DNA of 64,000 nucleotides from positions 248,001-312,000 of the forward strand of contig NZ_FORS01000003.1 in assembly GCF_900114065.1 (NCBI RefSeq), in the 5' to 3' direction. This stretch comes from Stutzerimonas kunmingensis. GTDB lineage: Bacteria; Pseudomonadota; Gammaproteobacteria; Pseudomonadales; Pseudomonadaceae. This document shows positions 47,770 through 58,939 of the stretch, one piece after another. The translations under genes and the position numbers were made by a program. Position 1 is the stretch's first letter. The number at the start of each line of letters is the position of its first letter. The notes beneath the pieces were generated by a model. The model was given only the letters and a program-made list of their open reading frames with translations, was not told the DNA's origin and did no database searches.

Positions 47770-49114
47770 CACGGGCTTCCTCGGGCAGAACATGGGCGAC
47801 GCTCAGGCGGGAGCGGGTGAAATAGGTGCTGGCGGCCTGCTGGATGTCCTCGGGCGTGACCGCTTCCAGCGCGCTCAGCTCCTCGTCCATCAGGCGCCAG
47901 GACAGGCCGACGGTTTCCAGCTTGCCGATGGTGGTGGCCTGCTGGGTGATGGAGTCGCGCTCGTAGACCAGGCCGGCGATGACCTGCGCACGCACGCGCT
48001 CGAGTTCGTCCGCCGAGGGCGGTGTCTGCTTAAGCGCATCGAGTTCCTGCCAGAGGCCGGCTTCGACTTCTTCCAGCGTGCGGCCCTTCTGCATGTTTGG
48101 CGCGGCGCTGAGGACGAACAGGCTGTCGCCGCGGGCATAGGCGTCGTACCAGGCCGAAGCGCTGGTCACCAGTTCTTCACCGCGCTCCAGCCGCTCCGGC
48201 AGGCGCGCGCTGTAGCCGCCGTCGAGCAGGGCGGAAATCAACCGCAGCGCGTGCACCTGGCGGGCGTTCTCCTCGGTCGCCAGGCTCGGTGCGTTGAAGG
48301 CCATGAGCAGCGTCGGCAGCTGGGTCTTCACGTGCAGCTTGAGGCGCCGCTCGCCCGGTTCGGCCAGTTCCAGTGGCCGCTTGGCTGCTGGCACTTCGCG
48401 TTTCTCGATGTCGCCGAAGAAGCGCTCGGCCAGTCCGCGGACCTCATCGGCGGACACGTCGCCGACCACCACCAGGGTAGCGTTGTTCGGCGCGTACCAC
48501 TGCTCGTACCAGGCGCGCAGCTCGTCGGCCTGCATGCGGTTGAGGTCGGCCATCCAGCCGATGGTCGGGTTGCGATAGCCGCTGGCGGGGTAGGCGATGG
48601 TCTTGAAGCGCTCGTAGGCCAGCGAGCTCGGCTTGTCATCGGTGCGCAGGCGGCGCTCTTCCTTGATCACTTCGATCTCGCGGGTGAACTCGTCTGGCGG
48701 CAGCTTGAGGCTGGCCAGGCGATCGGCTTCGAGCTCGAACGCAACGGCCAGGCGGTCACGTGCCAGGACCTGGTAATAGGCGGTGTAGTCGTCGCTGGTG
48801 AAGGCGTTTTCCTCGGCGCCCAGCTCACGCAGGATGCGCGAGGCTTCGCCGGCATCGAGCTTGCGGCTGCCCTTGAACATCATGTGTTCCAGCGCGTGGG
48901 AGAGGCCGGTCTGGCCAGCCGTCTCGTAGCTGGAGCCAACCTTGTACCAGAGCTGGGATACCACTACCGGCGCACGATGATCCTCGCGCACGATCACTTT
49001 CAGGCCATTGTCGAGGAAGAACTCGTGGGTGGGCTGGCTGTCTGCTGCTGCCAGCAGGGGCAGATAGAACGCTCCGAGCAGCAGGGCGGCGGCGCGGCGT
49101 AACATCAGAGGCAT
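47762..49114 (-). CDS. M16-family zinc peptidase (catalytic subunit)
   Basis: Periplasmic insulinase-like metalloprotease of 450 residues. ATG at 49114 gives a signal peptide (LRRAAALLLGAFYLPLLAAADS); a much longer open frame to 49879 is a shadow of ftsY. The inverted zinc motif HALEH is at about residues 69-73, with the distal Glu in FELEADR. It is translationally coupled to the inactive M16 homologue and then to rsmD. Natural substrate unknown; similar pairs degrade signal peptides or pathway peptides. Confidence 0.92.
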   Translation of the reverse strand: MPLMLRRAAALLLGAFYLPLLAAADSQPTHEFFLDNGLKVIVREDHRAPVVVSQLWYKVGSSYETAGQTGLSHALEHMMFKGSRKLDAGEASRILRELGAEENAFTSDDYTAYYQVLARDRLAVAFELEADRLASLKLPPDEFTREIEVIKEERRLRTDDKPSSLAYERFKTIAYPASGYRNPTIGWMADLNRMQADELRAWYEQWYAPNNATLVVVGDVSADEVRGLAERFFGDIEKREVPAAKRPLELAEPGERRLKLHVKTQLPTLLMAFNAPSLATEENARQVHALRLISALLDGGYSARLPERLERGEELVTSASAWYDAYARGDSLFVLSAAPNMQKGRTLEEVEAGLWQELDALKQTPPSADELERVRAQVIAGLVYERDSITQQATTIGKLETVGLSWRLMDEELSALEAVTPEDIQQAASTYFTRSRLSVAHVLPEEARDE

Positions 49115-49343
49115 AGTCGGGACTCGTCCAGTTGGTGTCCGCCACGGCAGACTGGCAGGGCGGCAACACGGCAGCCATGGTACTGGCGCGTGCGAATCAG
49201 GCAAAGCCGGGATATCCGCAGCCGAACCGGCCCTGATGCCGGAACCCGTGCTTAGCGCACCCGCTTTGCGAGGTGCTAGGATAGAGCCCGTTTGGCCGGC
49301 AGCGTGGCTGCCGGCGTATCGCATCCTTGAGAATACCTTCTCC

Positions 49344-50602
<1,259 letters not shown>

Positions 50603-50606
<4 letters not shown>

Positions 50607-51274
50607 TTCGTTTCGAACAGGTCGGCAAACGCTACCCCAACGGCCACATCGGGTTGCATGAGCTTTCCTTCCAGGTGCGCCGTGGCGAATTCCTCTTCGT
50701 CACCGGCCATTCCGGCGCTGGCAAGAGCACGCTGCTGCGCCTGTTGCTGGCAATGGAGCGTCCCACCAGCGGCAAGCTGCTGCTGGCCGGGCAGGACCTG
50801 TCGCGCATCACCAATGCGCAGATTCCTTTCCTGCGCCGGCAGATCGGCGTGGTGTTCCAGAATCACCAGTTGCTGTTCGATCGCACGGTGTTCGACAACG
50901 TCGCCCTGCCGTTGCAGATTCTCGGGCTCAACAAGCGCGAGATTGGCCAGCGGGTGATGACCGCGCTGGAGCGCGTCAGCCTCAAGGACAAGGCGCTGCA
51001 GTATCCGGCGGACCTGTCCACCGGTCAGCAGCAGCGTGTCGGCATCGCTCGCGCCGTGGTGCACCGGCCGGCCCTGCTGCTCGCCGATGAACCGACCGGC
51101 AACCTCGACCCGCGACTCGCTGCGGAGATCATGGGCGTGTTCGAAGACATCAATCGCCTGGGTACCACCGTGCTGATCGCCAGCCACGATCTGGCGCTGA
51201 TCGCGCGGATGCGTCATCGCATGCTGACCCTGCAACGTGGTCGCCTGATCGGCGACGGGGAGGCCAGCCGATGA
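50603..51274 (+). CDS. ftsE: cell division ATP-binding protein FtsE
   Basis: ABC ATPase that with FtsX activates peptidoglycan hydrolases at the septum. 223 residues from ATG 50603, which overlaps the ftsY stop (ATGA). Motifs: Walker A GHSGAGKST (about residues 35-43), LSTGQQQRVGIARA (signature), LLADEPTGNLDP (Walker B) and the ASHD switch. The longer frame back to 50132 is a shadow of ftsY. FtsX follows with another 4-bp overlap. Confidence 0.96.
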
Positions 51275-52290
51275 GCAGCGAACGCAATCCCAAGACCAAC
51301 CCGAGCACGGCCGAGCGCGTCGGCGGTTCGGTGAAGAAGCCGGAGCAGCCGCGCGGCGACGAGCCGGACTTCAAGACGCTGTTCCACGCCTGGCTGGAAA
51401 GTCATCGCGCCAGTTTGGTCGACAGCGTCGGGCGTCTGATCAAGCAGCCGATCGGCAGCTTCTTCACCTGCCTGGTGATGGCCGTGGCGTTGAGCCTGCC
51501 CATGGGCCTGGCGCTGCTGCTGGACAACGTCGAACGGCTCGGTGGCTCGTGGCAGCGTGCCGCGCAGATATCGCTGTTCATGCAGCTTGAGGTGGATGGC
51601 GACGCTGGCGAGCGCCTGCGTGACGAGGTTGCCGCCATGCCCGACGTGGCAGCGGCGGACTGGGTCAGCCGCGAGCAGGCCCTGGACGAGTTCCAGCAGC
51701 TGTCCGGGCTTGGCGAAGCGCTCAAGGAGTTGCCGGACAATCCGCTGCCCGGCGTGGTCATCGTGACACCCGAAGAGGTGGACAAGGACAAGCTCGAAGC
51801 GCTGCGTCAGCGGCTGGCCGAACTGCCCGGCGTGCAGTTGGCTCAGCTGGATCTGCTCTGGGTCGAGCGGCTGACCGCTATTCTCAAGCTTGGCGACCGC
51901 TTCGTCTTTGGCCTTACATTGTTGCTGGTGGCGACGTTGCTGCTGGTGATTGGCAACACCATCCGCCTGCACATCGAGAACCGCCGCACCGAGATCGAAG
52001 TGGTCAAGCTGGTGGGCGGCACCGATGGTTACGTCCGCCGTCCGTTCCTCTACATGGGTGCCATCTACGGTCTGGGCGCCGGCCTGATCGCCTGGCTGCT
52101 GCTGGTCTATGGACTGGGCTGGCTGAACGAGGCCGTGGTGAATCTGGCGGGCCTCTACGGCAGCGATTTCGGCCTGGGAGGCGTTCCGGCCGGCGATGCG
52201 TTATCGCTGGTGATCGGTGCGGTGCTGCTCGGCTACATCGGTGCCTGGCTGGCTGTCGCAAGGCATCTGAGCGAGCTGGCTCCTCGATAA
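51271..52290 (+). CDS. ftsX: cell division protein FtsX
   Basis: Inner-membrane partner of FtsE, with a periplasmic loop that recruits EnvC/amidases. 339 residues; an N-terminal cytoplasmic tail (about 70), one helix (about 70-95), a periplasmic domain (about 100-205), then three helices with the MacB-like core IENRRTEIEVVKLVGGTDGYVRRPFLYMG. ATG 51271 overlaps the ftsE stop (ATGA). The rpoH promoter follows after its stop. Confidence 0.96.
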   Translation: MSSERNPKTNPSTAERVGGSVKKPEQPRGDEPDFKTLFHAWLESHRASLVDSVGRLIKQPIGSFFTCLVMAVALSLPMGLALLLDNVERLGGSWQRAAQISLFMQLEVDGDAGERLRDEVAAMPDVAAADWVSREQALDEFQQLSGLGEALKELPDNPLPGVVIVTPEEVDKDKLEALRQRLAELPGVQLAQLDLLWVERLTAILKLGDRFVFGLTLLLVATLLLVIGNTIRLHIENRRTEIEVVKLVGGTDGYVRRPFLYMGAIYGLGAGLIAWLLLVYGLGWLNEAVVNLAGLYGSDFGLGGVPAGDALSLVIGAVLLGYIGAWLAVARHLSELAPR

Positions 52291-52344
52291 AATTTCATTT
52301 GAAAACAATCACTTGACAGTTGTGTCAGGGAACTTTTCCACAGG

Positions 52345-52373
52345 CTTGCAGTCTCATGCGGCAATGCTAAACT
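52345..52373 (+). promoter_or_regulatory. likely sigma70 promoter of rpoH
   Basis: TTGCAG (52345-52350), 17-bp spacer, TAAACT (52368-52373), placing the start near 52380 and a 20-base leader with GGAGG before ATG 52402. A second hexamer TTGACA at 52313-52318 further upstream has no matching -10 at the right distance but may belong to another promoter, as rpoH genes often have several. Confidence 0.5.
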
Positions 52374-52401
52374 GCTGCAGCTTCGTCATTGGAGGTACTG
52401 C

Positions 52402-53256
52402 ATGACAACTACTCTGCAACCTGTTCAAGCGCTAGTCCCGGGAGCGAATCTCGAGGCCTACGTGCAGACCGTGAACAGCCTCCCGCTGCTCACTGTCGAG
52501 CAGGAGCGCGAGCTGGCCGGGCGCCTCTTCTATCATCAGGATCTCGAAGCGGCTCGGCAGATGGTGCTGGCGCACCTGCGTTTCGTCGTTCACATCGCCC
52601 GCAGCTATTCCGGCTACGGTCTGGCCCAGGCCGACCTGATCCAGGAAGGCAACGTCGGTCTGATGAAGGCGGTCAAGCGTTTCAATCCGGAAATGGGTGT
52701 GCGGCTGGTGTCCTTCGCCGTGCACTGGATTCGCGCCGAAATTCATGAATTCATCCTGCGCAACTGGCGCATCGTCAAGGTCGCGACCACCAAGGCGCAG
52801 CGCAAACTGTTCTTCAATCTGCGCAGCCAGAAGAAGCGTTTGGCCTGGCTGAACAACGATGAAGTCACCGCCGTGGCCAATAGCCTGGGCGTCGAGCCGC
52901 ACGAAGTGCGCGAAATGGAAAGCCGCCTGACCGGCCATGACATGGCCTTCGATCCGGCCGCCGATGCCGACGACGACAGCGCCTACCAGTCGCCTGCGCA
53001 CTATCTGGAAGATCATCGCTACGATCCGGCCCGCCAGCTGGAAGATGCCGACTGGAGCGACAGTTCCACTTCCAGCCTGCATACGGCGCTCGAGGGGCTC
53101 GACGAGCGCAGCCGGGACATTCTCCAGCAACGCTGGCTGAACGAGGACAAGGCGACCCTGCACGACCTGGCGGCCAAGTACAACGTATCGGCCGAGCGCA
53201 TTCGTCAGCTGGAGAAGAATGCGATGAACAAGTTGAAGGGCTCGATTCAGGCCTGA
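52402..53256 (+). CDS. rpoH: heat-shock sigma factor RpoH (sigma32)
   Basis: Alternative sigma factor directing heat-shock gene transcription. 284 residues. Region 2 has [45 protein letters not shown] core elements; the RpoH box [13 protein letters not shown] (about residues 133-145), characteristic of sigma32, is present; region 4.2 ends with [23 protein letters not shown] 52402 follows GGAGG. A strong terminator follows. Gene order ftsYEX-rpoH is the conserved one. Confidence 0.97.
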   Translation: MTTTLQPVQALVPGANLEAYVQTVNSLPLLTVEQERELAGRLFYHQDLEAARQMVLAHLRFVVHIARSYSGYGLAQADLIQEGNVGLMKAVKRFNPEMGVRLVSFAVHWIRAEIHEFILRNWRIVKVATTKAQRKLFFNLRSQKKRLAWLNNDEVTAVANSLGVEPHEVREMESRLTGHDMAFDPAADADDDSAYQSPAHYLEDHRYDPARQLEDADWSDSSTSSLHTALEGLDERSRDILQQRWLNEDKATLHDLAAKYNVSAERIRQLEKNAMNKLKGSIQA

Positions 53257-53275
53257 TGCTCGTCAGCTGAAAACG

Positions 53276-53311
53276 AATCGCGGGATGCCATTGGCTCCCG
53301 CGATTTTTTTT
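53276..53311 (+). terminator. intrinsic terminator of rpoH
   Basis: A 10-bp perfect stem, AATCGCGGGA and TCCCGCGATT, around a 10-base loop is followed by a run of eight T, 20 bp after the rpoH stop. It faces the convergent histidine kinase gene. Confidence 0.95.
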
Positions 53312-53340
53312 GCCTGCCGTTCGCTCGGGATGCCGCCCGG

Positions 53341-55911
53341 CTATCGAGGCTTGCTTCTGGCCTGGCGGATGTTGTCTCGCGCCTGTTCAACCGCAACCAG
53401 CAGCTGGGCGTTGGTGATCGGCTTGTGCAGCCAGACGATCCCTGCGGGGAATTGTGCCTGCTCGAACTGGTGCGCGGCGGAGATGACGACGATGGGCAGA
53501 TCCTGCATCGCCGGTTGATCGCGCAATTCGTCGATAAGCTGCATGCCGCTGCCGTCGGGCAGGTGCAGGTCCAGTGTCATGGCCTCGTAATGGTTGGCAG
53601 CGAGCTTTTCACGGGCCTGATGCAGGCTTTGCACGCGCTCCACGCCGTAGCCGCCCTCGCGCAGCATCATATGCAGCAGACGGCCGGTGTCAGGCTCGTC
53701 TTCGACGACCAGGATTCGCGGCTGGCCGTCGCGGCAGTCCGATTCGGCTGGCGGTATCTGGATCGGCAGCTCGCACCAGAAGGTGGTGCCCTGGCCGGGT
53801 ACGCAGTCGAAGCCGACCGTACCGCCCATGCGTTCGATCAGCTCCTTGGTGATCGCAAGTCCGAGTCCGGTACCGGACTTCTGCCGGCTGTCGGAGGCAT
53901 CGGCCTGGGCGAACTTCTCGAACACGCGGGAGCGGAACGCCTCGGGAATGCCGGGGCCCTGGTCGGTAACGCTGATACGAACCTTGGTCCCACGCAGGGA
54001 GCTGTGCAGGCGAATCTCTCCGCCCTCGGGGGTGAACTTGACGGCGTTTGAGAGGAAGTTGCCAAGCACCTGCTGCAGGCGCAGGCCATCCACCCAGACC
54101 AGCACATCGGCCGGATGCTCGAGCGTACAGCGCACGCCATGCTGCTCGCAGAGGGCCTGGTTGCTCGCCAGCGATTCCTCGAGCAGGTCGCCAAGCGAAT
54201 GTTCGCGCAGTTCGAACGACATCTTGCCGGCGGCAATCTTTTCCATGTCCAGCAGGTCGTTGATCAGATGACCCAGGCGCAGGCTATTGCGGTAGGCGAT
54301 CTCAAGCATCTGCTGCATGGCTGGAGGCGCTGCCCCGAGCGCGCCGCCGACGATCAGTCCGAGCGCACCGCTGATGGAGGTCAGTGGCGTGCGCAGCTCG
54401 TGGCTGACGGTGGAAACGAAGTCGTTCTTCATCTGCTCGACGCGCTTGCGTTCGGTGAGGTCCATCAGCGTGCCGCTGATGCGCTGGGCCATGCCTTGCG
54501 GATCACGCTGGATATGGCCGCGCAGCAGTACCGGGACGACATGACCATGCTTGTGTTGCAGGCGTAATTCGGTGGTGAAGTGGTCGACATTGGAAAGCAT
54601 GGTTTGGGCCAGGCGCGCCTTCTGCTGCGCTAGGTCTTCGGCAACCGTCAACCGCTCCCACAGTTTGAGGTCGCAGGTCAGCTCGTTGGGACGATAACCG
54701 AGCATTTCCCAGGCGCGGGGCGAGGCGAACATGCTGCCGGCTTCCAGATCGAGATCCCACAGGCCGTCGTTGCTGCCTTTCAGCGCCAGCGACAGGCGCT
54801 CTTCGCTCAGCCGCAGGTCGTGCCTGCTCTGGCGAATGTGCCGGGTCATCTCGTTCGCCAGCGCCTGGGCTCGGCTATGGCGCAGCGCCAACGACGAGGT
54901 CAGGAAAAAAACCAGCAGGCTCAGACCGAGCCCCAAGCCGAACACCAGCGCCTCGTTGGAGTGGAAACGCTCGTCGAACTCGGGCCGGCTATCCATGCGC
55001 AGCGTCCAGGTCTGGCCGTACAGATCCAGCTGCTGCAACTGGCTGAAGCCCGCACTGCCGGGCTCGGGGGCTTCGCGCGATGCGTAGAGCAGGTGTTCCG
55101 GCTCTTCACCGGGGCTGGCGTAGATATGCAGCGCCAGCGGCAGATCGGCCGCACGCAGGATGCCGCGCATCAGATCTTCGACGCGATAAGGGCTGTAGAC
55201 GAAGCCGATCAGCGCCTGCATGCGTTGCTCCGGTGTCGTCAGTGACGCGTTCGGTCGATACACCGGGACATAGAGCAGCACTCCGGCCTGCACCTTGCCG
55301 TGGGTTTCCTGCAGAAGCGTTACCTTGCCGGTAATACTCGTTTCGCCCAACCGGGCAGCGCGTTGCATGGCGCGCCGGCGAGTCGGCTCGGAATACATGT
55401 CGTAGCCGAAAGCGGCCAGGTTGCGCCTGAGGAACGGCTCGAGAAAAACGATCGAGGTGTAGAGGTCGCGCTGGCCAGGTGGATGGATGTCGTAATCCGG
55501 GTAGCCCTGTGCACGAATGCGTGCGACGTGCGCATCGCGCTCGGCCTGCGGAATTGCCTGGCTGAAACCGACGCCCTGGATGCCGGGATAACGGTCTGGT
55601 AGCAGCAAGCGCTCGACGTACGTGCGCCACTGCTCGCGGCTGACATTCTCCACGGCATCGAACAGACCGGCGCCGCCGAGCAGGATTTGCTCATGGTCCC
55701 GCAGCCGCTTGCGGATGGCTTCAGTGACCTTCTCGCCGAGCATCTGGAACTGCTGCCGGGCAGCGCGATCCTCGTTGGTGCGCAGACTCTGCCAGACCAC
55801 CAGTTGGACCAGCAGGGTGAACGCCAGCATTCCCCAGGCAACGCCGTTTCTCCAGCTGAACAGCTGTCGCAGGCCGTGAGGCTGATTGTGGTGTATCGCT
55901 GGATCGCTCAT
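53341..55911 (-). CDS. CHASE-PAS hybrid histidine kinase
   Basis: Membrane sensor kinase of 856 residues. Start at 55911 (MSDPAIHH) gives a short cytoplasmic head and a first membrane helix (about residues 22-42); a CHASE sensor fold (about 80-275) with FLEPF and GYDMYSEPTRRRAM is periplasmic; a second helix (about 333-355) leads to PAS (about 385-480), HisKA with His504 in VSHELRTP, HATPase (GTGLGLAITKELIERMGG) and a C-terminal receiver with Asp781 in MTLDLHLPDGSG. No separate response regulator is adjacent. It lies between rpoH and mtgA, where PAO1 as I recall has neither this nor the next gene. Ligand unknown. Confidence 0.93.
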   Translation of the reverse strand: MSDPAIHHNQPHGLRQLFSWRNGVAWGMLAFTLLVQLVVWQSLRTNEDRAARQQFQMLGEKVTEAIRKRLRDHEQILLGGAGLFDAVENVSREQWRTYVERLLLPDRYPGIQGVGFSQAIPQAERDAHVARIRAQGYPDYDIHPPGQRDLYTSIVFLEPFLRRNLAAFGYDMYSEPTRRRAMQRAARLGETSITGKVTLLQETHGKVQAGVLLYVPVYRPNASLTTPEQRMQALIGFVYSPYRVEDLMRGILRAADLPLALHIYASPGEEPEHLLYASREAPEPGSAGFSQLQQLDLYGQTWTLRMDSRPEFDERFHSNEALVFGLGLGLSLLVFFLTSSLALRHSRAQALANEMTRHIRQSRHDLRLSEERLSLALKGSNDGLWDLDLEAGSMFASPRAWEMLGYRPNELTCDLKLWERLTVAEDLAQQKARLAQTMLSNVDHFTTELRLQHKHGHVVPVLLRGHIQRDPQGMAQRISGTLMDLTERKRVEQMKNDFVSTVSHELRTPLTSISGALGLIVGGALGAAPPAMQQMLEIAYRNSLRLGHLINDLLDMEKIAAGKMSFELREHSLGDLLEESLASNQALCEQHGVRCTLEHPADVLVWVDGLRLQQVLGNFLSNAVKFTPEGGEIRLHSSLRGTKVRISVTDQGPGIPEAFRSRVFEKFAQADASDSRQKSGTGLGLAITKELIERMGGTVGFDCVPGQGTTFWCELPIQIPPAESDCRDGQPRILVVEDEPDTGRLLHMMLREGGYGVERVQSLHQAREKLAANHYEAMTLDLHLPDGSGMQLIDELRDQPAMQDLPIVVISAAHQFEQAQFPAGIVWLHKPITNAQLLVAVEQARDNIRQARSKPR

Positions 55912-56089
55912 CGTCTTCGCTGCGGTACGCGGTGGTTGACCGATTGGACGCCGGAGGCCTGGAATCGGTGCCAGTCTGCGGCAGTCGAGCCAGTATGCCG
56001 CAAAGCCGGTTGCCCGGCCTTCCATGACGGCGAGGTTGACCGTTCTGTCAGCTTACCTGCCGTAATGGCCTATTGATATATGCACCTGA

Positions 56090-58018
56090 TCAGGCTCCGG
56101 ACGAGCGGCAACTCTGCCCGTAGCGGAGTTCGGCCGCGCGCCAATCGATGTCGCTGGCAGGCTGCGGTCGTGCAAAGCCGTAGCCTTGGCCATAGTCGCA
56201 ATTCTGCGCCAGCAGAAACGCCGCCTGGTCTGCAGTCTCGATGCCTTCCGCCACGACTTTGAGGCCCAGATTGTGTGCCAGACCGATGACCGAGCGGGTG
56301 ATGGCGGCGTCCTCGCGGTCGTCGGGCAGGCCGCGGACGAAGCCCTGGTCGATCTTCAGTTTGTGCACGTTCATGCGCTTGAGTCGCTGGAGCGACGAGT
56401 AGCCGGTGCCGAAATCGTCGATCGCCAGCTGAACGCCGAGTGCGCGCAGGCGCTGCAGTAGCTCCAGGGCGGCGTCCGGGTCCTGCATCACCGCGCTTTC
56501 GGTGATCTCCAGTTCCAGATGGTGCGCCTCTAGCCCGCAGCGGGCCAGAATGGTGGCGACCTGCAGGTCGAGCTCGCCGTTGCCGAACAGGCGGCTGGAG
56601 ATGTTCACCGCGATGAAGCCAAGCGGGCGACCCTGGCCAAGCCACTCTCGAGCCTGATTGCAGGCCTGCTCCAGCACCCAGTGATCGATCGCGCTGATCA
56701 GCCCGGTTTCCTCGGCGACGGGAATGAAGATGCCCGGTGCGATCAGGCCTTTCTCCGGGTGTAGCCAGCGTACCAGTGCCTCGAAACCGGTGATCGTGCC
56801 CTCGCGCAGGTCGTAGATCGGCTGAAAGTGCAGGCGCAGCTGTCCTTGCTCGAGGGCCTGGCGCAATGCGGTGACCAGTTCGACGCGCTGGCGGGCCTGG
56901 CTGGTCAGTTCCTCGGAATAGAACGCATAGGTTGAGCGGCCGCTGTTCTTGGCCTTGAACAGCGCCGAGTCGGCGTTGCGCATCAGCTGTTCGACGTTCT
57001 GCACGTCGGTCGGATAGGGGTACAGCACGATGCCGATGCTGGCGCTGCTGAACAGCTCCTGGCCGGCGATATGGAAGGGTTCGTTCAGTCGGTCGAGAAT
57101 GCGCAACGCCAGCGAGGTGGCCTTCTCCGCGCCGTAGCCTTCACAGAGCAGGGCGAACTCGTCACCGCCGAGTCGACCAAGCGTCATGCCTTCTTCCAGG
57201 TACTCGCCCAGTCGCGTGCTGACAGCCTGCAACAGCGCGTCGCCCAGGCTGTGGCCAAGGCTTTCATTGATGTCCTTGAAGTGATCGAGGTCGATCAGAA
57301 GTAATGCACCGCTGCGTCTGTTGGCCCTGGCGCGCTCGAGATCCTGCTTGGCGCGTTCGGTGAACAGCAGCCGATTCGGCAGCTTGAGCAACGGGTCGTA
57401 ATGAGCGAGCTGGTCGAGCTCTTCGCGCGAGCGCTTGAGCGCCGAGAGATCGGAGAACACCGCCACGTAATGGCTGAGCTGGCCCTGGTTGTCATGGATG
57501 CAGCGCAGGTTCTGCCATTGCGGGTACACCTCGCCATTCTTGCGTCGGTTCCAGATCTCGCCGCTCCACTCGCCATGCTCTTTCAGCGCCAGCCACATCT
57601 GGTTGTAGAAGGCTGCGTCGTGCTTGCCAGACGCGAAGAGTCTAGGGGTCTGTCCAAGGACTTCCTCGGTGCTGTATCCGGTGATGCGGCTGAACGCCGG
57701 ATTGACGTGCACGATGTGTTGGCTTGGATCAGTGACCAGCACGCCTTCCTGAGTGCTGTCGAAGACTGCGGCGGCCTGCTTCAGGCTGGTCTCCTGCAGG
57801 TGGTGTGCGCGCTGTTGTTCGTCGAAGCGTCGAAAGTGCTGTCTGCCGAGCACGAATATCAGCGCGGTGGTAAGCGCTACGAACAGGGCTCCCTTGCCCG
57901 TCTGCCAGGTCTGGCTATCGCCTGCAGCGAGGTAGCCGACTAGTGTGTCGCCGAGGAGAATCCACAGCATGGCCAGGCAGAAGTAGCCCAGACTCAGCCG
58001 GACGAGGTAGGTGTTCAT
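56090..58018 (-). CDS. PAS-GGDEF-EAL cyclic-di-GMP protein
   Basis: Predicted bifunctional c-di-GMP synthase/phosphodiesterase of 642 residues. ATG 58018 starts MNTYLVRLSLGYFCLAMLW; two membrane helices lie in the first 65 residues, then PAS (about 80-200). GGDEF is intact at residues 284-288 with no RxxD inhibitory site before it. The EAL domain has intact EAL (413-415), ITESAVM, IDDFGTGYSSL, KIDQGFV and VAEGIET, so hydrolysis is likely. It may feed or drain the c-di-GMP pool read by PelD in the same window, but no direct link is shown. Confidence 0.94.
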   Translation of the reverse strand: MNTYLVRLSLGYFCLAMLWILLGDTLVGYLAAGDSQTWQTGKGALFVALTTALIFVLGRQHFRRFDEQQRAHHLQETSLKQAAAVFDSTQEGVLVTDPSQHIVHVNPAFSRITGYSTEEVLGQTPRLFASGKHDAAFYNQMWLALKEHGEWSGEIWNRRKNGEVYPQWQNLRCIHDNQGQLSHYVAVFSDLSALKRSREELDQLAHYDPLLKLPNRLLFTERAKQDLERARANRRSGALLLIDLDHFKDINESLGHSLGDALLQAVSTRLGEYLEEGMTLGRLGGDEFALLCEGYGAEKATSLALRILDRLNEPFHIAGQELFSSASIGIVLYPYPTDVQNVEQLMRNADSALFKAKNSGRSTYAFYSEELTSQARQRVELVTALRQALEQGQLRLHFQPIYDLREGTITGFEALVRWLHPEKGLIAPGIFIPVAEETGLISAIDHWVLEQACNQAREWLGQGRPLGFIAVNISSRLFGNGELDLQVATILARCGLEAHHLELEITESAVMQDPDAALELLQRLRALGVQLAIDDFGTGYSSLQRLKRMNVHKLKIDQGFVRGLPDDREDAAITRSVIGLAHNLGLKVVAEGIETADQAAFLLAQNCDYGQGYGFARPQPASDIDWRAAELRYGQSCRSSGA

Positions 58019-58142
58019 GGTTGCTCTCGGGTCCGATCCAGATACTGCATAGTCAAACCCCATCGCACTGACCGAGCGGGAGGCACGTGATCTCGCACCG
58101 GGGGTGCTGCATCCTGCTGCGCCGGCTGTTCTGCATGCTGGT

Positions 58143-58871
58143 TCAGAGCCAGCCCGGCCACCAGTCCGGGTGGTCCGGTTTGATCCGCTGCAGGTAGTGG
58201 CTGCCACCCAGCTGGCGCATCTGTTGCCGAATCCAGGCGGCGCGATTGTTCACATGGCCGTTCGGTTTGCCAGCGCTCCACTGTCGCGGATTGGGTAGCA
58301 CCGCGGCGAGGAGGCTGGCTTGTCGGGTCGACAGGTACGGTGCACCAGTGCCGAAGTGATGCTGTGCCGCCGCCTGCGCACCGAAGACGCCATCGCCCCA
58401 CTCGACGCTATTGAGATAGACCTCAAGGATGCGCTGCTTGGGCCATAAAAGCTCGATCAGCGCAGTGAACCAGGCCTCCAGTCCTTTGCGCGGCCAGCTG
58501 CGGCCGGACCAGAGAAACAGATTCTTCGCCACCTGCTGACTCAGCGTGCTGGCACCGCGCAGTGAGCCACCGCGCTCATTGTGGCTGAGCGCCGCACGGA
58601 TTGCTGCGACATCGAAGCCCCAGTGGTCGGCGAACTTCTGATCCTCGGCAGCGATCACCGCCATCTTCAGATCGTCCGGCAGCACTTTCCAGGGCCGCCA
58701 GTCGCGGGTCAGGTCGATAGTTTCGCCTGTGCGCCATGACTCGATCTTGCGCTCGATCATCAAAGCGGTGAACGGCGGTGGCACCCAGCGAAACAGCAGT
58801 ACCAGCAGCGCCGAGAGGCCGATCAGCCAGAGCAGCAGTTTGGAGAGGCGCAGCAGCAGGTTTCGCAACAT
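58143..58871 (-). CDS. mtgA: monofunctional peptidoglycan glycosyltransferase
   Basis: GT51 transglycosylase that polymerises lipid II glycan chains. 242 residues from ATG 58871. One N-terminal membrane anchor (about residues 9-30). Catalytic motifs: AAEDQKFADHWGFD (first catalytic Glu), GGSLRGASTLSQQVAKNLFLW, RKGLEAWFTALIELLWPKQRILEVYLNSVEWG (second Glu) and AAQHHFG. No transpeptidase domain. Confidence 0.95.
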   Translation of the reverse strand: MLRNLLLRLSKLLLWLIGLSALLVLLFRWVPPPFTALMIERKIESWRTGETIDLTRDWRPWKVLPDDLKMAVIAAEDQKFADHWGFDVAAIRAALSHNERGGSLRGASTLSQQVAKNLFLWSGRSWPRKGLEAWFTALIELLWPKQRILEVYLNSVEWGDGVFGAQAAAQHHFGTGAPYLSTRQASLLAAVLPNPRQWSAGKPNGHVNNRAAWIRQQMRQLGGSHYLQRIKPDHPDWWPGWL

Positions 58872-58939
58872 GGCACTTGGTCGTGGGCGAAAAGAGCGGG
58901 CATTATAGCGGCCGCTAAGGCCATCGACCGGAAATGGCA

